From the NCBI RefSeq assembly GCF_003584135.1, contig NZ_QXFI01000013.1, positions 1-64,000 on the forward strand: a DNA stretch of 64,000 bases, read 5' to 3'. A program made the translations under genes and the position numbers. Below are positions 24,609-33,188 of this stretch, in pieces (position 1 is the stretch's first letter; every line of letters begins with the position of its first letter). The notes beneath the pieces were generated by a model. The model had not been told where the DNA came from, made no database searches, and saw nothing but the letters and a program-made list of their open reading frames with translations. The DNA is from Flagellimonas pelagia (GTDB lineage: Bacteria > Bacteroidota > Bacteroidia > Flavobacteriales > Flavobacteriaceae).

Positions 24609-26639
24609 TTAAATTAATCCGTTGTATTTTCTGATGAACCATTCCAAGGCCAAGGTCAAGGCCATCAGTCCGAGTAAAATACGGAAATCTATTAAAGATA
24701 CAACATTCTGCCTGCTCTTTTGGACGGGCAAAAATTGTGTTGAAGTGGCCAAGTCTTCAATGAGGGAATCAACCTGATCAAAATAGTACAATTTTCCTTG
24801 GTTCTTTTGTGCCAATCGGTCCAATTTCTGGTAATTGGCTGAGGATAATTGTTCCTCAGGATTGAAATCCAAAATTTTAAAACTACCAGAACGCTTGAGG
24901 TTTTCCCCTGTAACGGTTACGGTGAAATCATATTCCCCAGAAGCCAAGTCGCTTAGATCCACTTCAAAATAAGATCCTTTTAATAACATGGGAGCTTCGC
25001 GGACCAATTGATTTTCCTTTTCTTCCACTTTGATGTTGATTCTTGCATTGGTATCGAACTGGTAACTCTCATCAAAGTAGGAAGCCCTAATTTTTGCCAA
25101 ACCTGCATTGTCAAACACTAGAGAATAATCCAGTTCCAATCTGCTTCGTTGATTATTCGAACCCAAATAGACCATGAGGTTCCCCATAAATTCATCAAAC
25201 TTTTGAAAACTTTGGTCATTGCGATACACTTGTGCCCTCCATCTCCATAGATTTTCCCCAAACAGCGCTGCTTCCCTTTGCTTGCTCTCTGTGATAATGG
25301 TAAACAAAGGCTTGTCCAAATCAACCCCTCGAATTTGCTGAAACATCAATGGAGATGATTCCTTCAAAATGGATATTTCCCCAAGACTTCCGATAAGTGG
25401 TGGAAAGTTGTCCACCGTAAAATCACCCAAATTGAAAATGCCAAACGCATTGTTCAAAACAGGTAGAATATCTTCCGTTTGATTGTTGTTATCCTTGGAA
25501 AAACTACCCTGTGCTTGATTCAAAAAACTCCAATCTGTTTTACTTCCCGTAATCGTAAAATAATTGAGTCCCGATCTTTGAAGAAAAGTATACACCTCCC
25601 TGAAATTTCGGGTGGGTTGGTACAAGATCAAAATGTCGGCATCTTCCAATTCCTTGGCACCAACATTGGGTTTTACTATGGAAACGGAACGCTGTTCGTT
25701 GGCTTCAATAGACTTTTTGAGCGCCCCGATATCAGGATGCAAAATATCGGAAACAATTACCACATTGGTTTGTTCATCAATAACCTCGATGGCCGATTCC
25801 TTGAAATTATTCGAAGTGTTCCTTTCATTTTCCAGTATACCCACTTCAACTTTAATGGTTTTAATGCCCACGCTTTCCGCCTCGATCAAGGTGTTCAAGG
25901 TCTGGCTGTTTTTTGTTGCATTTAAGTTGACCTGCTCCTGATGCACCCTTTTTCCATTGATGTAAATGGAAACTGTACTGGAAACTGGCCTAGCTCCTCG
26001 ATAAAGGATGGTCGTTTCAACTGGGAACTTATTTTTTAGGAAAGCATATTTGTTGACATTGATCAAGCCGACCGCCAAATCTTCATACTGGGTGGTGTCG
26101 CCTACCACAACAGGGGCAACGGTCACATGATTCAAATGGAGATACTCGTAATCCCGTCCTAAAGTTTGGTTTCCATCCGAAAAAAGGATTGTGGCATTAG
26201 TGCCATTCAGAAAAATTTGATCCACCGTGGAAAGGGCCTTGGCAATATCGGTGTTGTTTTGATCAAATCGGATGGAATCCGTTGCTTCCAAATTGGAACC
26301 AAAGGCATATTGATGCATGGTAAACCGATCGTTCAGTTGTGGATTTGAACGAATCTGTTCCATTGCTGCGGCAAGGTTGTCTTTTGAGGTACTTTCTTCC
26401 ATAGAGGAGGAATCATCCACCAATAGCACCAGATTGGTCTTTTCCAAATAATAGTCGTTGTTGACAAACTTTGGATTGATCAGAAGCAAAAGGCCGCAGA
26501 ATAAGGTCAGGAACCTCATTGCGGCCAATATGAATTTTAGATTACCCTTTCGTGGGTTTTTATAGAAGTATTGATAAAAAACTAGACTGAGCGCGGCAAC
26601 CGCTGCAAGAACAATAAGGAGTACCGTGCGCAATTCCAT
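24609..26639 (-). CDS. Large membrane-anchored VWA protein
   Basis: A 676-residue protein. Two N-terminal membrane helices (about 5-25 and 37-57) are followed by a VWA domain with the metal site LVLLVDDSSSM (about 70-80), then a long region of Ig-like beta sandwiches (TILYRGARPVSSTVSIYING, SGEYDFTVTVTG) and a C-terminal membrane helix (IDFRILLGLMALTLALEWFI). The layout resembles BatA/BatB-type and aerotolerance-like membrane VWA proteins of Bacteroidota. The function is unknown. It follows fabG after 5 bases and precedes the SPFH gene. Confidence 0.82.
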   Translation of the reverse strand: MELRTVLLIVLAAVAALSLVFYQYFYKNPRKGNLKFILAAMRFLTLFCGLLLLINPKFVNNDYYLEKTNLVLLVDDSSSMEESTSKDNLAAAMEQIRSNPQLNDRFTMHQYAFGSNLEATDSIRFDQNNTDIAKALSTVDQIFLNGTNATILFSDGNQTLGRDYEYLHLNHVTVAPVVVGDTTQYEDLAVGLINVNKYAFLKNKFPVETTILYRGARPVSSTVSIYINGKRVHQEQVNLNATKNSQTLNTLIEAESVGIKTIKVEVGILENERNTSNNFKESAIEVIDEQTNVVIVSDILHPDIGALKKSIEANEQRSVSIVKPNVGAKELEDADILILYQPTRNFREVYTFLQRSGLNYFTITGSKTDWSFLNQAQGSFSKDNNNQTEDILPVLNNAFGIFNLGDFTVDNFPPLIGSLGEISILKESSPLMFQQIRGVDLDKPLFTIITESKQREAALFGENLWRWRAQVYRNDQSFQKFDEFMGNLMVYLGSNNQRSRLELDYSLVFDNAGLAKIRASYFDESYQFDTNARINIKVEEKENQLVREAPMLLKGSYFEVDLSDLASGEYDFTVTVTGENLKRSGSFKILDFNPEEQLSSANYQKLDRLAQKNQGKLYYFDQVDSLIEDLATSTQFLPVQKSRQNVVSLIDFRILLGLMALTLALEWFIRKYNGLI

Positions 26640-26644
26640 CCATT

Positions 26645-27394
26645 CTATGTTAGCATGCCACCATCCACGTTCAACACCTGGCCGGTAACATAATCAGAAA
26701 GATCGGAAGCCAAGAACAAACAGGCGTTTGCCACATCTTCCGGAGATCCACCACGCTTCAACGGAATGGCATCCCTCCAACCTTGTACAGTTTTTTCGTC
26801 CAATTTATCGGTCATTTCGGTTTCTATGAAACCAGGGGCAATGGCATTACAACGGATATTCCTTGAACCCAATTCGAGGGCCACAGATTTGGTGAAACCG
26901 ATCATCCCTGCCTTGGATGCCGCATAGTTGGTCTGTCCAGCATTTCCTTTTACCCCAACAACACTACTCATATTGATGATGGAACCTTTACGCTGTTTCA
27001 ACATAGTACGTTGTACGGCTTTGGTCATGTTAAAAACGGATTTCAGGTTGATTTCGATCACGGAATCAAAATCCTCTTCGCCCATACGCATCAAAAGGTT
27101 GTCCTTGGTGATGCCTGCATTGTTGATCAACACATCGATTCTACCGTCAAAATCCTCCAACACTTGGGCTACAAGAGCTTCCGAATCTGCATAACTGGCA
27201 GCATTGCTCTTATAAGCTTTGGCTTTCACACCCATTCCGGTGAGTTCTTTTTCCAGCTCCAAAGCTGGTGCTTCACTGGAACTATAAGTGAAGGCCACAT
27301 TGGCCCCGTGCTTTCCAAATACTTCGGCAATTCCTTTTCCAATTCCGCGACTAGCTCCTGTAATGATTACATTTTTCCCTTCCAAAAGTTTCAT
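26645..27394 (-). CDS. fabG: 3-oxoacyl-[acyl-carrier-protein] reductase
   Basis: A NADPH-dependent short-chain dehydrogenase that reduces 3-oxoacyl-ACP in fatty-acid elongation. The 249-residue protein shows TGASRGIGKGIAE for the cofactor, NNAGITKDNLLMRM, and the catalytic Ser/Tyr/Lys in NMSSVVGVKGNAGQTNYAASKAG. The C-terminus GQVLNVDGGM is typical of FabG rather than a random SDR. A -7-like TATATTTG lies at 27431-27424, and a terminator of the upstream sucD gene separates the two transcripts. Confidence 0.93.
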   Translation of the reverse strand: MKLLEGKNVIITGASRGIGKGIAEVFGKHGANVAFTYSSSEAPALELEKELTGMGVKAKAYKSNAASYADSEALVAQVLEDFDGRIDVLINNAGITKDNLLMRMGEEDFDSVIEINLKSVFNMTKAVQRTMLKQRKGSIINMSSVVGVKGNAGQTNYAASKAGMIGFTKSVALELGSRNIRCNAIAPGFIETEMTDKLDEKTVQGWRDAIPLKRGGSPEDVANACLFLASDLSDYVTGQVLNVDGGMLT

Positions 27395-27452
27395 AAGATG
27401 ATTGTGTTTGAATGGTTATCCACCAAATATAGTTGTTGTTTTAGGTTTAGAC

Positions 27453-27482
27453 GAAAAAAAATCCCGCTAAAAAACGGGATTT
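27453..27482 (-). terminator. Terminator after sucD
   Basis: The minus strand shows AAATCCCG (27482-27475), an 8-base loop, then CGGGATTT (27466-27459) running into a T tract. It lies 20 bases past the sucD stop. Confidence 0.8.
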
Positions 27483-27502
27483 AGAATAGATTTAACGGTC
27501 GG

Positions 27503-28375
27503 TTATCCCGCCACTTCTTTTACTTTGGCACCAATTTCAGCTGGAGAATCCACTACGTGGATACCACATTCGCGCATGATTCTTTTCTTGGCCTGGGCGG
27601 TATCGTCGCTACCTCCTACAATAGCTCCGGCGTGACCCATGGTACGACCTGCAGGTGCAGTTTCACCGGCGATGAAACCAACAATCGGTTTTTTGCTACC
27701 ACTTGCTTTGTACCATCTTGCTGCTTCGGCTTCCAATTGTCCACCGATTTCTCCGATCATTACCACACATTCTGTTTCAGGATCGTTGATCAATAGCTCC
27801 ACCGCTTTTTTGGTCGTTGTTCCTATGATGGGATCTCCACCGATACCGATGGCCGTTGTAATTCCCAATCCTTGACGTACTACTTGATCAGCGGCCTCAT
27901 AGGTAAGGGTTCCCGATTTGGAAACAATCCCCACTTTTCCTTTTTTGAAGACGAAACCAGGCATGATACCTACTTTGGCCTCTCCTGGAGTAATCACACC
28001 AGGGCAGTTAGGACCAATTAAAGTACAATCTTTATCTTGAATGTAGTCGTAAGCTTTCACCATATCTGCCACAGGGATACCTTCGGTGATGGTAATGATC
28101 ACCTTGATTCCGGCACTGGCAGCTTCCATAATGGCATCAGCAGCAAACGCTGGCGGTACAAAAATAATCGTGGTATCGGCACCAACTTCCTTAACGGCAT
28201 CTTCCACCGTGTTGAAAACTGGTTTTCCCAAGTGTTCTTGGCCACCTTTTCCCGGGGTAACCCCACCAACCACATTGGTTCCGTATTCAATCATTTGCTC
28301 GGCATGGAAGGTTCCTTCGCTACCGGTAAATCCTTGTACAATTATTTTTGAATCTTTGTTTACTAAGACGCTCAT
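27503..28375 (-). CDS. sucD: Succinate-CoA ligase, ADP/GDP-forming, alpha subunit
   Basis: The CoA-binding and phosphohistidine subunit of the TCA-cycle ligase. The 290-residue protein has an N-terminal Rossmann CoA-binding domain ([28 protein letters not shown]) and a C-terminal ligase domain with the active-site His in [13 protein letters not shown]. The beta subunit gene is not in this window, as is common in Flavobacteriaceae. A minus-strand -7-like TATTTTTG lies at 28404-28397, so it may be transcribed alone. Confidence 0.95.
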   Translation of the reverse strand: MSVLVNKDSKIIVQGFTGSEGTFHAEQMIEYGTNVVGGVTPGKGGQEHLGKPVFNTVEDAVKEVGADTTIIFVPPAFAADAIMEAASAGIKVIITITEGIPVADMVKAYDYIQDKDCTLIGPNCPGVITPGEAKVGIMPGFVFKKGKVGIVSKSGTLTYEAADQVVRQGLGITTAIGIGGDPIIGTTTKKAVELLINDPETECVVMIGEIGGQLEAEAARWYKASGSKKPIVGFIAGETAPAGRTMGHAGAIVGGSDDTAQAKKRIMRECGIHVVDSPAEIGAKVKEVAG

Positions 28376-28435
28376 AGGTTTAACTTAATATAGGTGCAAA
28401 AATATGGTTTACTAAAGTTTTTATCTATTGATTTT

Positions 28436-29371
28436 TTAATTCTTTTTCAGTTTTTGTAGGATTTCGGGAATCTGCTTAACCGATGCCATTTGTTTTAGTT
28501 TTTCACGCGCTTCTTCAGCTGGACTACCAAAATAGGTTTTGCCGCCTTCCAAGGATTTGGCCACTCCCGTTTGGGCCAGAATAACAGCTTTTTTACCGAT
28601 AGTGGCACCACTGGTGATCCCCACTTGGCCCCAAAGGGTCACTTCGTCCTCGATGACTACACAACCAGCTATCCCTGTATGGGAAGCAATCAAGCATTTT
28701 TTGCCGATTACCGTGTCATGCCCCACCTGGATTTGGTTGTCCAATTTGGAACCTTCCTTGATGGTAGTGGCTCCCGTCACTCCTCTATCTATGGTACAGG
28801 ATGCACCAATGTCCACATTGTTTTCAATGACCACGGTACCTCCCGAGAGCAATTTATCAAACCCTTCGGGCCTATTTTTGTAATAGAATGCATCTGCTCC
28901 CAGTACGGTATTCGCATGAATGGTCACGTCATCTCCGATAATGCAGCCATCATAAATGGTAACATGTGGATGGATGACGCAGTTCTTTCCAATTTTCACA
29001 TGGTTTCCAATGAAAACTCCAGGTTGTATGATGGTGCCCTCCCCTATTTCCGCAGTGGCAGAAATGATATTGTTGGAGTTTACAAATGGTTTGAAATGTT
29101 TTGTCAGCTTATTGAAATCCCTAAAAGGGTCGTCCGAAATGAGCAAGGCCTTACCTTCGGGACATTCCACTTTTTTGTTGATGAGTACGACTGTGGCCTT
29201 GGAATTCAAGGCTTTGTCGTAATATTTAGGATGGTCCACGAACACAATATCGCCTTCTTCCACTACATGGATTTCATTCATACCAAAAACAGGAAAAACC
29301 TCGCTGCCGACAAACTCGGAACCAATGATTTCCGCAATCTCCTTTAAAGTATGGGCTTTCGGAAATTTCAT
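28436..29371 (-). CDS. Second LpxD-like acyltransferase
   Basis: A 311-residue left-handed beta-helix protein with an N-terminal LpxD-type uridine-binding-like domain (about 1-100, with GDIVFVDHPKYYDKALNSKATVVL), a hexapeptide-repeat core (EIGEGTIIQPGVFIG onward) and a C-terminal helical segment. It is a paralogue of the LpxD at 32128-33165, shorter and less typical. Many flavobacteria carry such a second copy. Whether it acylates UDP-GlcN with a different chain or acts on another sugar nucleotide is not visible. It is last in the lpx operon, 6 bases after efp. Confidence 0.85.
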   Translation of the reverse strand: MKFPKAHTLKEIAEIIGSEFVGSEVFPVFGMNEIHVVEEGDIVFVDHPKYYDKALNSKATVVLINKKVECPEGKALLISDDPFRDFNKLTKHFKPFVNSNNIISATAEIGEGTIIQPGVFIGNHVKIGKNCVIHPHVTIYDGCIIGDDVTIHANTVLGADAFYYKNRPEGFDKLLSGGTVVIENNVDIGASCTIDRGVTGATTIKEGSKLDNQIQVGHDTVIGKKCLIASHTGIAGCVVIEDEVTLWGQVGITSGATIGKKAVILAQTGVAKSLEGGKTYFGSPAEEAREKLKQMASVKQIPEILQKLKKN

Positions 29372-29377
29372 TTTTCC

Positions 29378-29944
29378 TTACTCTTTAGCGCGTTCCAAAT
29401 AAGCTCCCTTTTCCGTATCGATTTTAATCTTATCCCCTTCGTTGATGAAAAGAGGTACGTTGATTCGGGCTCCCGTTTCCACAGTTGCAGGTTTGGTGGC
29501 ATTGGTCGCCGTGTTTCCCTTAACCCCTGGTTCAGTGTGGGTCACTTCCAAGATAACGCTGGCGGGCATTTCCACGGAAAGGGGCATATTGTCCTCGGCG
29601 TTGAAAATGATGGTCACCACTTCGCCTTCTTTCAGTAGATCGGGAGCGTCCAAATTATCCTTTGGTAAAGATATCTGGTTGTAATCCTCCGTGTTCATGA
29701 AATGGAAGGTGTCTCCCTCAGGATATAAATATTGATAGGTACGGGTCTCCACACGCACATCCTCAATCTTATGCCCGGCTGAAAAAGTATTGTCCAAGAC
29801 CTTTCCAGTGGTGACACTTTTCAATTTGGTACGAACGAAGGCTGGGCCTTTTCCTGGTTTTACATGAAGAAACTCTACAATCTTGTAGATATCGTGGTTG
29901 TATCGGATGCACAACCCTTTTCTAATATCAGAAGTATTTGCCAT
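29378..29944 (-). CDS. efp: Elongation factor P
   Basis: A 188-residue translation factor that rescues ribosomes stalled at polyproline. It has the usual three beta domains; the loop that reaches the peptidyl-transferase centre is HVKPGKGPAF, with lysine at position 32. No EpmA or EpmB gene is nearby. The C-terminal VKGNTATNATKPATVETGARINVP signature region is clear. It lies between lpxA (4 bases) and the second lpxD-like gene, so it is embedded in the lipid A operon. Confidence 0.96.
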   Translation of the reverse strand: MANTSDIRKGLCIRYNHDIYKIVEFLHVKPGKGPAFVRTKLKSVTTGKVLDNTFSAGHKIEDVRVETRTYQYLYPEGDTFHFMNTEDYNQISLPKDNLDAPDLLKEGEVVTIIFNAEDNMPLSVEMPASVILEVTHTEPGVKGNTATNATKPATVETGARINVPLFINEGDKIKIDTEKGAYLERAKE

Positions 29945-29948
29945 AAAA

Positions 29949-30734
29949 TTAATTTGAACTAAAATAGCCTTTCATGATACCCCTTTGCGAATCCCTGATG
30001 AATTGAAGAATCTCATCACGTTCTGGGGTTGCCTCCATTTCTGCTTCTATAATGGATGCTGCTTGTGTGTTATTGTAATTTTTTTGGTACAGGATACGGT
30101 AAACGTTTTGGATTTCCCTGATCTTATCGGCATCGAACCCTCTTCGTCTCAATCCTATTGAATTGATACCGACATAAGATAGGGGCTCCCGTGCTGCCTT
30201 AACATAAGGAGGGACATCTTTCCGTACCAAGGAACCTCCCGTTACAAATGCGTGATTTCCTATGGATACAAATTGATGTACGGCCACCATACCCGCCAAG
30301 ACTACATTGGTGCCAATGGTGACATGGCCCGCCAACGTTGAATTATTGCTGAAAATACAGCCATCTCCCACGACACAATCATGGGCGATATGACAATAAG
30401 CCATGATCAAACAGTTATTTCCGATCACGGTCTTCATGCGGTCTGCCGTACCCTTGTTGATGGTGGCACATTCCCGTATGGTCGTATTGTCACCAATTTG
30501 TACGGTAGTTTCTTCTCCTTGATATTTTAGGTCTTGGGGCATTGCGGAAATGACTGCTCCTGGAAAAATGTTACAGTTTTTGCCGATACGGGCCCCTTCC
30601 ATAATGGTTACGTTGGAACCAATCCAGGTACCTTCACCAATGGTGACATTGTTATGGATGGTCGTAAAGGGTTCGATTACCACATTCTTGGCAATCTTGG
30701 CTCCCGGGTGAACATATGCTAAGGGTTGGTTCAT
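29949..30734 (-). CDS. lpxA: UDP-N-acetylglucosamine O-acyltransferase
   Basis: First step of lipid A synthesis: transfers 3-hydroxyacyl from ACP to UDP-GlcNAc. The 261-residue beta-helix has hexapeptide repeats from residue 8 (AYVHPGAKIAKNVVIEPF), the catalytic His region in AYCHIAHDCVVGDG, and a C-terminal helical domain. The length matches E. coli LpxA (262). It directly abuts the lpxC-fabZ stop. Confidence 0.96.
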   Translation of the reverse strand: MNQPLAYVHPGAKIAKNVVIEPFTTIHNNVTIGEGTWIGSNVTIMEGARIGKNCNIFPGAVISAMPQDLKYQGEETTVQIGDNTTIRECATINKGTADRMKTVIGNNCLIMAYCHIAHDCVVGDGCIFSNNSTLAGHVTIGTNVVLAGMVAVHQFVSIGNHAFVTGGSLVRKDVPPYVKAAREPLSYVGINSIGLRRRGFDADKIREIQNVYRILYQKNYNNTQAASIIEAEMEATPERDEILQFIRDSQRGIMKGYFSSN

Positions 30735-32153
30735 TTACGAATCTGTGTTTTTTGTTTTAACGATCTGTGCCATCAATTCAGCTTCGGTGGCCAACTTTCC
30801 ATTAGCATAGGCATAGGCTTGCATATGGCAGATTCCTCTTCTTATTGGAGAAATCAAATCGCATTTGAATATTAAAGTATCTCCAGGAACCACCTGTTGT
30901 TTGAATTTCACATTATCAATTTTCATGAATAATGTCAAATAATTTTCAGGATCTGGCACGGTGCTCAATACAAGAATCCCCCCTGTCTGGGCCATGGCCT
31001 CTACCTGAAGAACTCCTGGCATTACGGGTGCTCCAGGAAAATGTCCTACAAAGAACGGTTCATTCATAGTCACATTTTTGACCCCAACCACATGGGTGTC
31101 GGATAGCTCCAAGATTTTGTCCACCAATAAAAATGGAGGCCTATGTGGCAACATTTTCATGATTTGGGTGACATCCATCAAGGGCGTTTGGTTCAAATCA
31201 TAGGTGGGAACTTTGTTCCTTTTATCAATCTTAATAATTTTGGAAAGCTTCTTGGCGAACTGGGTGTTTACGAAGTGGCCAGGTTTGTTGGCAATCACTT
31301 TCCCTCTGATTCGTGTTCCGGCCAAGGCCAAATCTCCGATTACGTCCAATAATTTATGGCGCGCCGCCTCATTGGGATAATGCAGTGTCAAGTTATCCAG
31401 AATACCGTTGGGCTTCACGGAAAGTTTTTCCTTGTTGAAAGCTTTTTCCAATTTTTTCATGGTAGACTCGGAAATTTCCTTGTCCACATAAACAATGGCG
31501 TTGTTCAGGTCACCGCCCTTAATCAATCCATGTTCCAAGAGCATTTCCAATTCATGGAGAAAACTGAAGGTGCGTGCATCCGCTATCTCCTCCTTAAAAT
31601 CGGACATTTTTTCCAAAGTGGCATTTTGGGTGCCCAATACTTTGGTTCCAAAATCAACCATTGCCGTTACTTGATAATAATCGGCAGGGATTACGGTGAT
31701 TTCGCTCCCAGTGGTCTCATCTTTATAGGAAATGACATCCTTCACAATGTATTCGTCGCGCTCCTGTTCCTGTTCCACAATGCCTGCTTCTTCCAGAGCC
31801 TTTACAAAAAACTTGGAGGAACCATCCATAATTGGAGGTTCGGGAGCATCCAATTCTATGAGAACATTGTCGATTTCAAGTCCGACAAGTGCAGCCAAAA
31901 CGTGCTCAGAGGTATGGATCTTGACACCGTTCTTCTCCAAATTGGTGCCCCGTTGGGTATTCACCACATAATTGGCATCGGCCTCTATGATGGGTTCGCC
32001 CTCCAAATCTATTCTCTTGAACGCGTATCCGTGATTTTCCTTTGCAGGCAAAAAACTCATGGTTACATTTTCGCCTGTGTGCAACCCTACTCCCTGTAGT
32101 GTTACTTTCTTTTCAATGGTGCGTTGCTTATTGCTTATTTTGCTCACCTTCAA
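30735..32153 (-). CDS. lpxC/fabZ: Bifunctional LpxC deacetylase / FabZ dehydratase
   Basis: The 472 residues fuse LpxC (about 1-315) with FabZ (about 325-472). The zinc deacetylase half shows TLQGVGLHTGENV, TSEHVLAALVGLEIDNV with a metal His, DAPEPPIMDGSS, and RHKLLDVIGDLALAG with the other metal His and Asp. The dehydratase half has LPHRPPFLLVDKILE and the catalytic FFVGHFPGAPVMPGVLQVEAMAQ. This fusion is characteristic of Bacteroidota. It links the committed lipid A step to the fatty-acid dehydration competing for the same acyl-ACP. It overlaps the upstream lpxD end by 26 bases. Confidence 0.96.
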   Translation of the reverse strand: MKVSKISNKQRTIEKKVTLQGVGLHTGENVTMSFLPAKENHGYAFKRIDLEGEPIIEADANYVVNTQRGTNLEKNGVKIHTSEHVLAALVGLEIDNVLIELDAPEPPIMDGSSKFFVKALEEAGIVEQEQERDEYIVKDVISYKDETTGSEITVIPADYYQVTAMVDFGTKVLGTQNATLEKMSDFKEEIADARTFSFLHELEMLLEHGLIKGGDLNNAIVYVDKEISESTMKKLEKAFNKEKLSVKPNGILDNLTLHYPNEAARHKLLDVIGDLALAGTRIRGKVIANKPGHFVNTQFAKKLSKIIKIDKRNKVPTYDLNQTPLMDVTQIMKMLPHRPPFLLVDKILELSDTHVVGVKNVTMNEPFFVGHFPGAPVMPGVLQVEAMAQTGGILVLSTVPDPENYLTLFMKIDNVKFKQQVVPGDTLIFKCDLISPIRRGICHMQAYAYANGKLATEAELMAQIVKTKNTDS

Positions 32154-33165
32154 CCTTTTTTTCTATGTTGGAGATTTGATTTACCAGTTTTGGCAAATTT
32201 TTAAAATGTACGTATGATTTGTTGAAGTCCCCGTAATTTAAAGCTGGCGACCCTTGGAGGACTTCGTCGCTTTTAATGTTTCTGCCAATACCGGATTGGG
32301 CCTGTATCCTGACCCTATCCCCAATGGTGATATGGCCTACGATGCCCACTTGACCTCCGATAAGACAATTCTTTCCAATTTTGGTGGAACCTGCAATACC
32401 GGTTTGCGCAGCAATGGCCGTATGTTCCCCAATTTCCACATTGTGGGCAATCTGGATCTGGTTGTCCAGTTTGACACCTCTTCTTAATATGGTGGAGCCT
32501 AAGGTTGCACGATCTATGGTAGTTCCTGCCCCAACATCCACGTTGTCCTCCAGGATTACGTTACCGGTTTGCGGTACCTTACTATATTCCCCATTGGAAT
32601 TGGGCGTGAACCCGAACCCATCGGCACCAATAATGGCACCACCATGGATTACACAATTGTTCCCGATAATGGTTTCCGAGTAAATTTTGGCCCCAGCAAA
32701 TACAATCACATCGTTGCCGATGCTTACATTGTCCCCGATGAAGACATTGGGATAAATCTTTACATTGTCCCCGATCTTTACATTCTCCCCCAAATAGGAA
32801 AAAGCACCTAAATAGAATCCTTCCCCGTACGAAGCACTTCCAGATATATAGGAAGGGTTTTCAATCCCGACCTTATTGTTCTTGACCTGGTTGTAATACG
32901 CCAATAGTTTGGAAAACGACTTGTATGCATCCTCTACCTTGATCAATGTGGTGGACAAGGTCTGTTCTGGAACAAAGTCTTTGTTCACAATGGTTATGGA
33001 AGCCTTTGTGGAGTAGATATAAGCAGTATATTTTGGATTGGCCAAAAAGGTCAACGAACCTTTTTCACCTTCTTCGATCTTGGACAATTTATGGACAGCG
33101 ATTTGAGGATTTCCCTCAATTTCCCCCTCTAATATTCCGGCAATTTGGGTAGCTGTGAATTTCAT
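32128..33165 (-). CDS. lpxD: UDP-3-O-(3-hydroxyacyl)glucosamine N-acyltransferase
   Basis: Third lipid A step: adds the N-linked hydroxyacyl chain. The 345-residue protein has an N-terminal uridine-binding domain (about 1-100), a beta-helix of hexapeptide repeats with the catalytic His in NQIQIAHNVEIGEHTAIAAQ, and a C-terminal helix. The length matches E. coli LpxD (341). It is the first lpx gene of the operon. A -7-like TACTTTTG (33178-33171) lies only five bases before the ATG. Confidence 0.96.
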   Translation of the reverse strand: MKFTATQIAGILEGEIEGNPQIAVHKLSKIEEGEKGSLTFLANPKYTAYIYSTKASITIVNKDFVPEQTLSTTLIKVEDAYKSFSKLLAYYNQVKNNKVGIENPSYISGSASYGEGFYLGAFSYLGENVKIGDNVKIYPNVFIGDNVSIGNDVIVFAGAKIYSETIIGNNCVIHGGAIIGADGFGFTPNSNGEYSKVPQTGNVILEDNVDVGAGTTIDRATLGSTILRRGVKLDNQIQIAHNVEIGEHTAIAAQTGIAGSTKIGKNCLIGGQVGIVGHITIGDRVRIQAQSGIGRNIKSDEVLQGSPALNYGDFNKSYVHFKNLPKLVNQISNIEKKVEGEQNKQ

Positions 33166-33170
33166 TGGTG

Positions 33171-33178
33171 CAAAAGTA
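33171..33178 (-). promoter_or_regulatory. -7 element before lpxD
   Basis: Minus-strand TACTTTTG matches TAnnTTTG. No clear -33 TTG is seen. With five bases to the ATG the transcript would be leaderless or nearly so. Confidence 0.4.
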
Positions 33179-33188
33179 ACAAAATTTG

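Noticed and set aside
28571..29347. Long antisense frame (258 codons) over the second lpxD-like gene
   Set aside because: It mirrors the hexapeptide-repeat gene on the other strand; the composition is that of a shadow frame.
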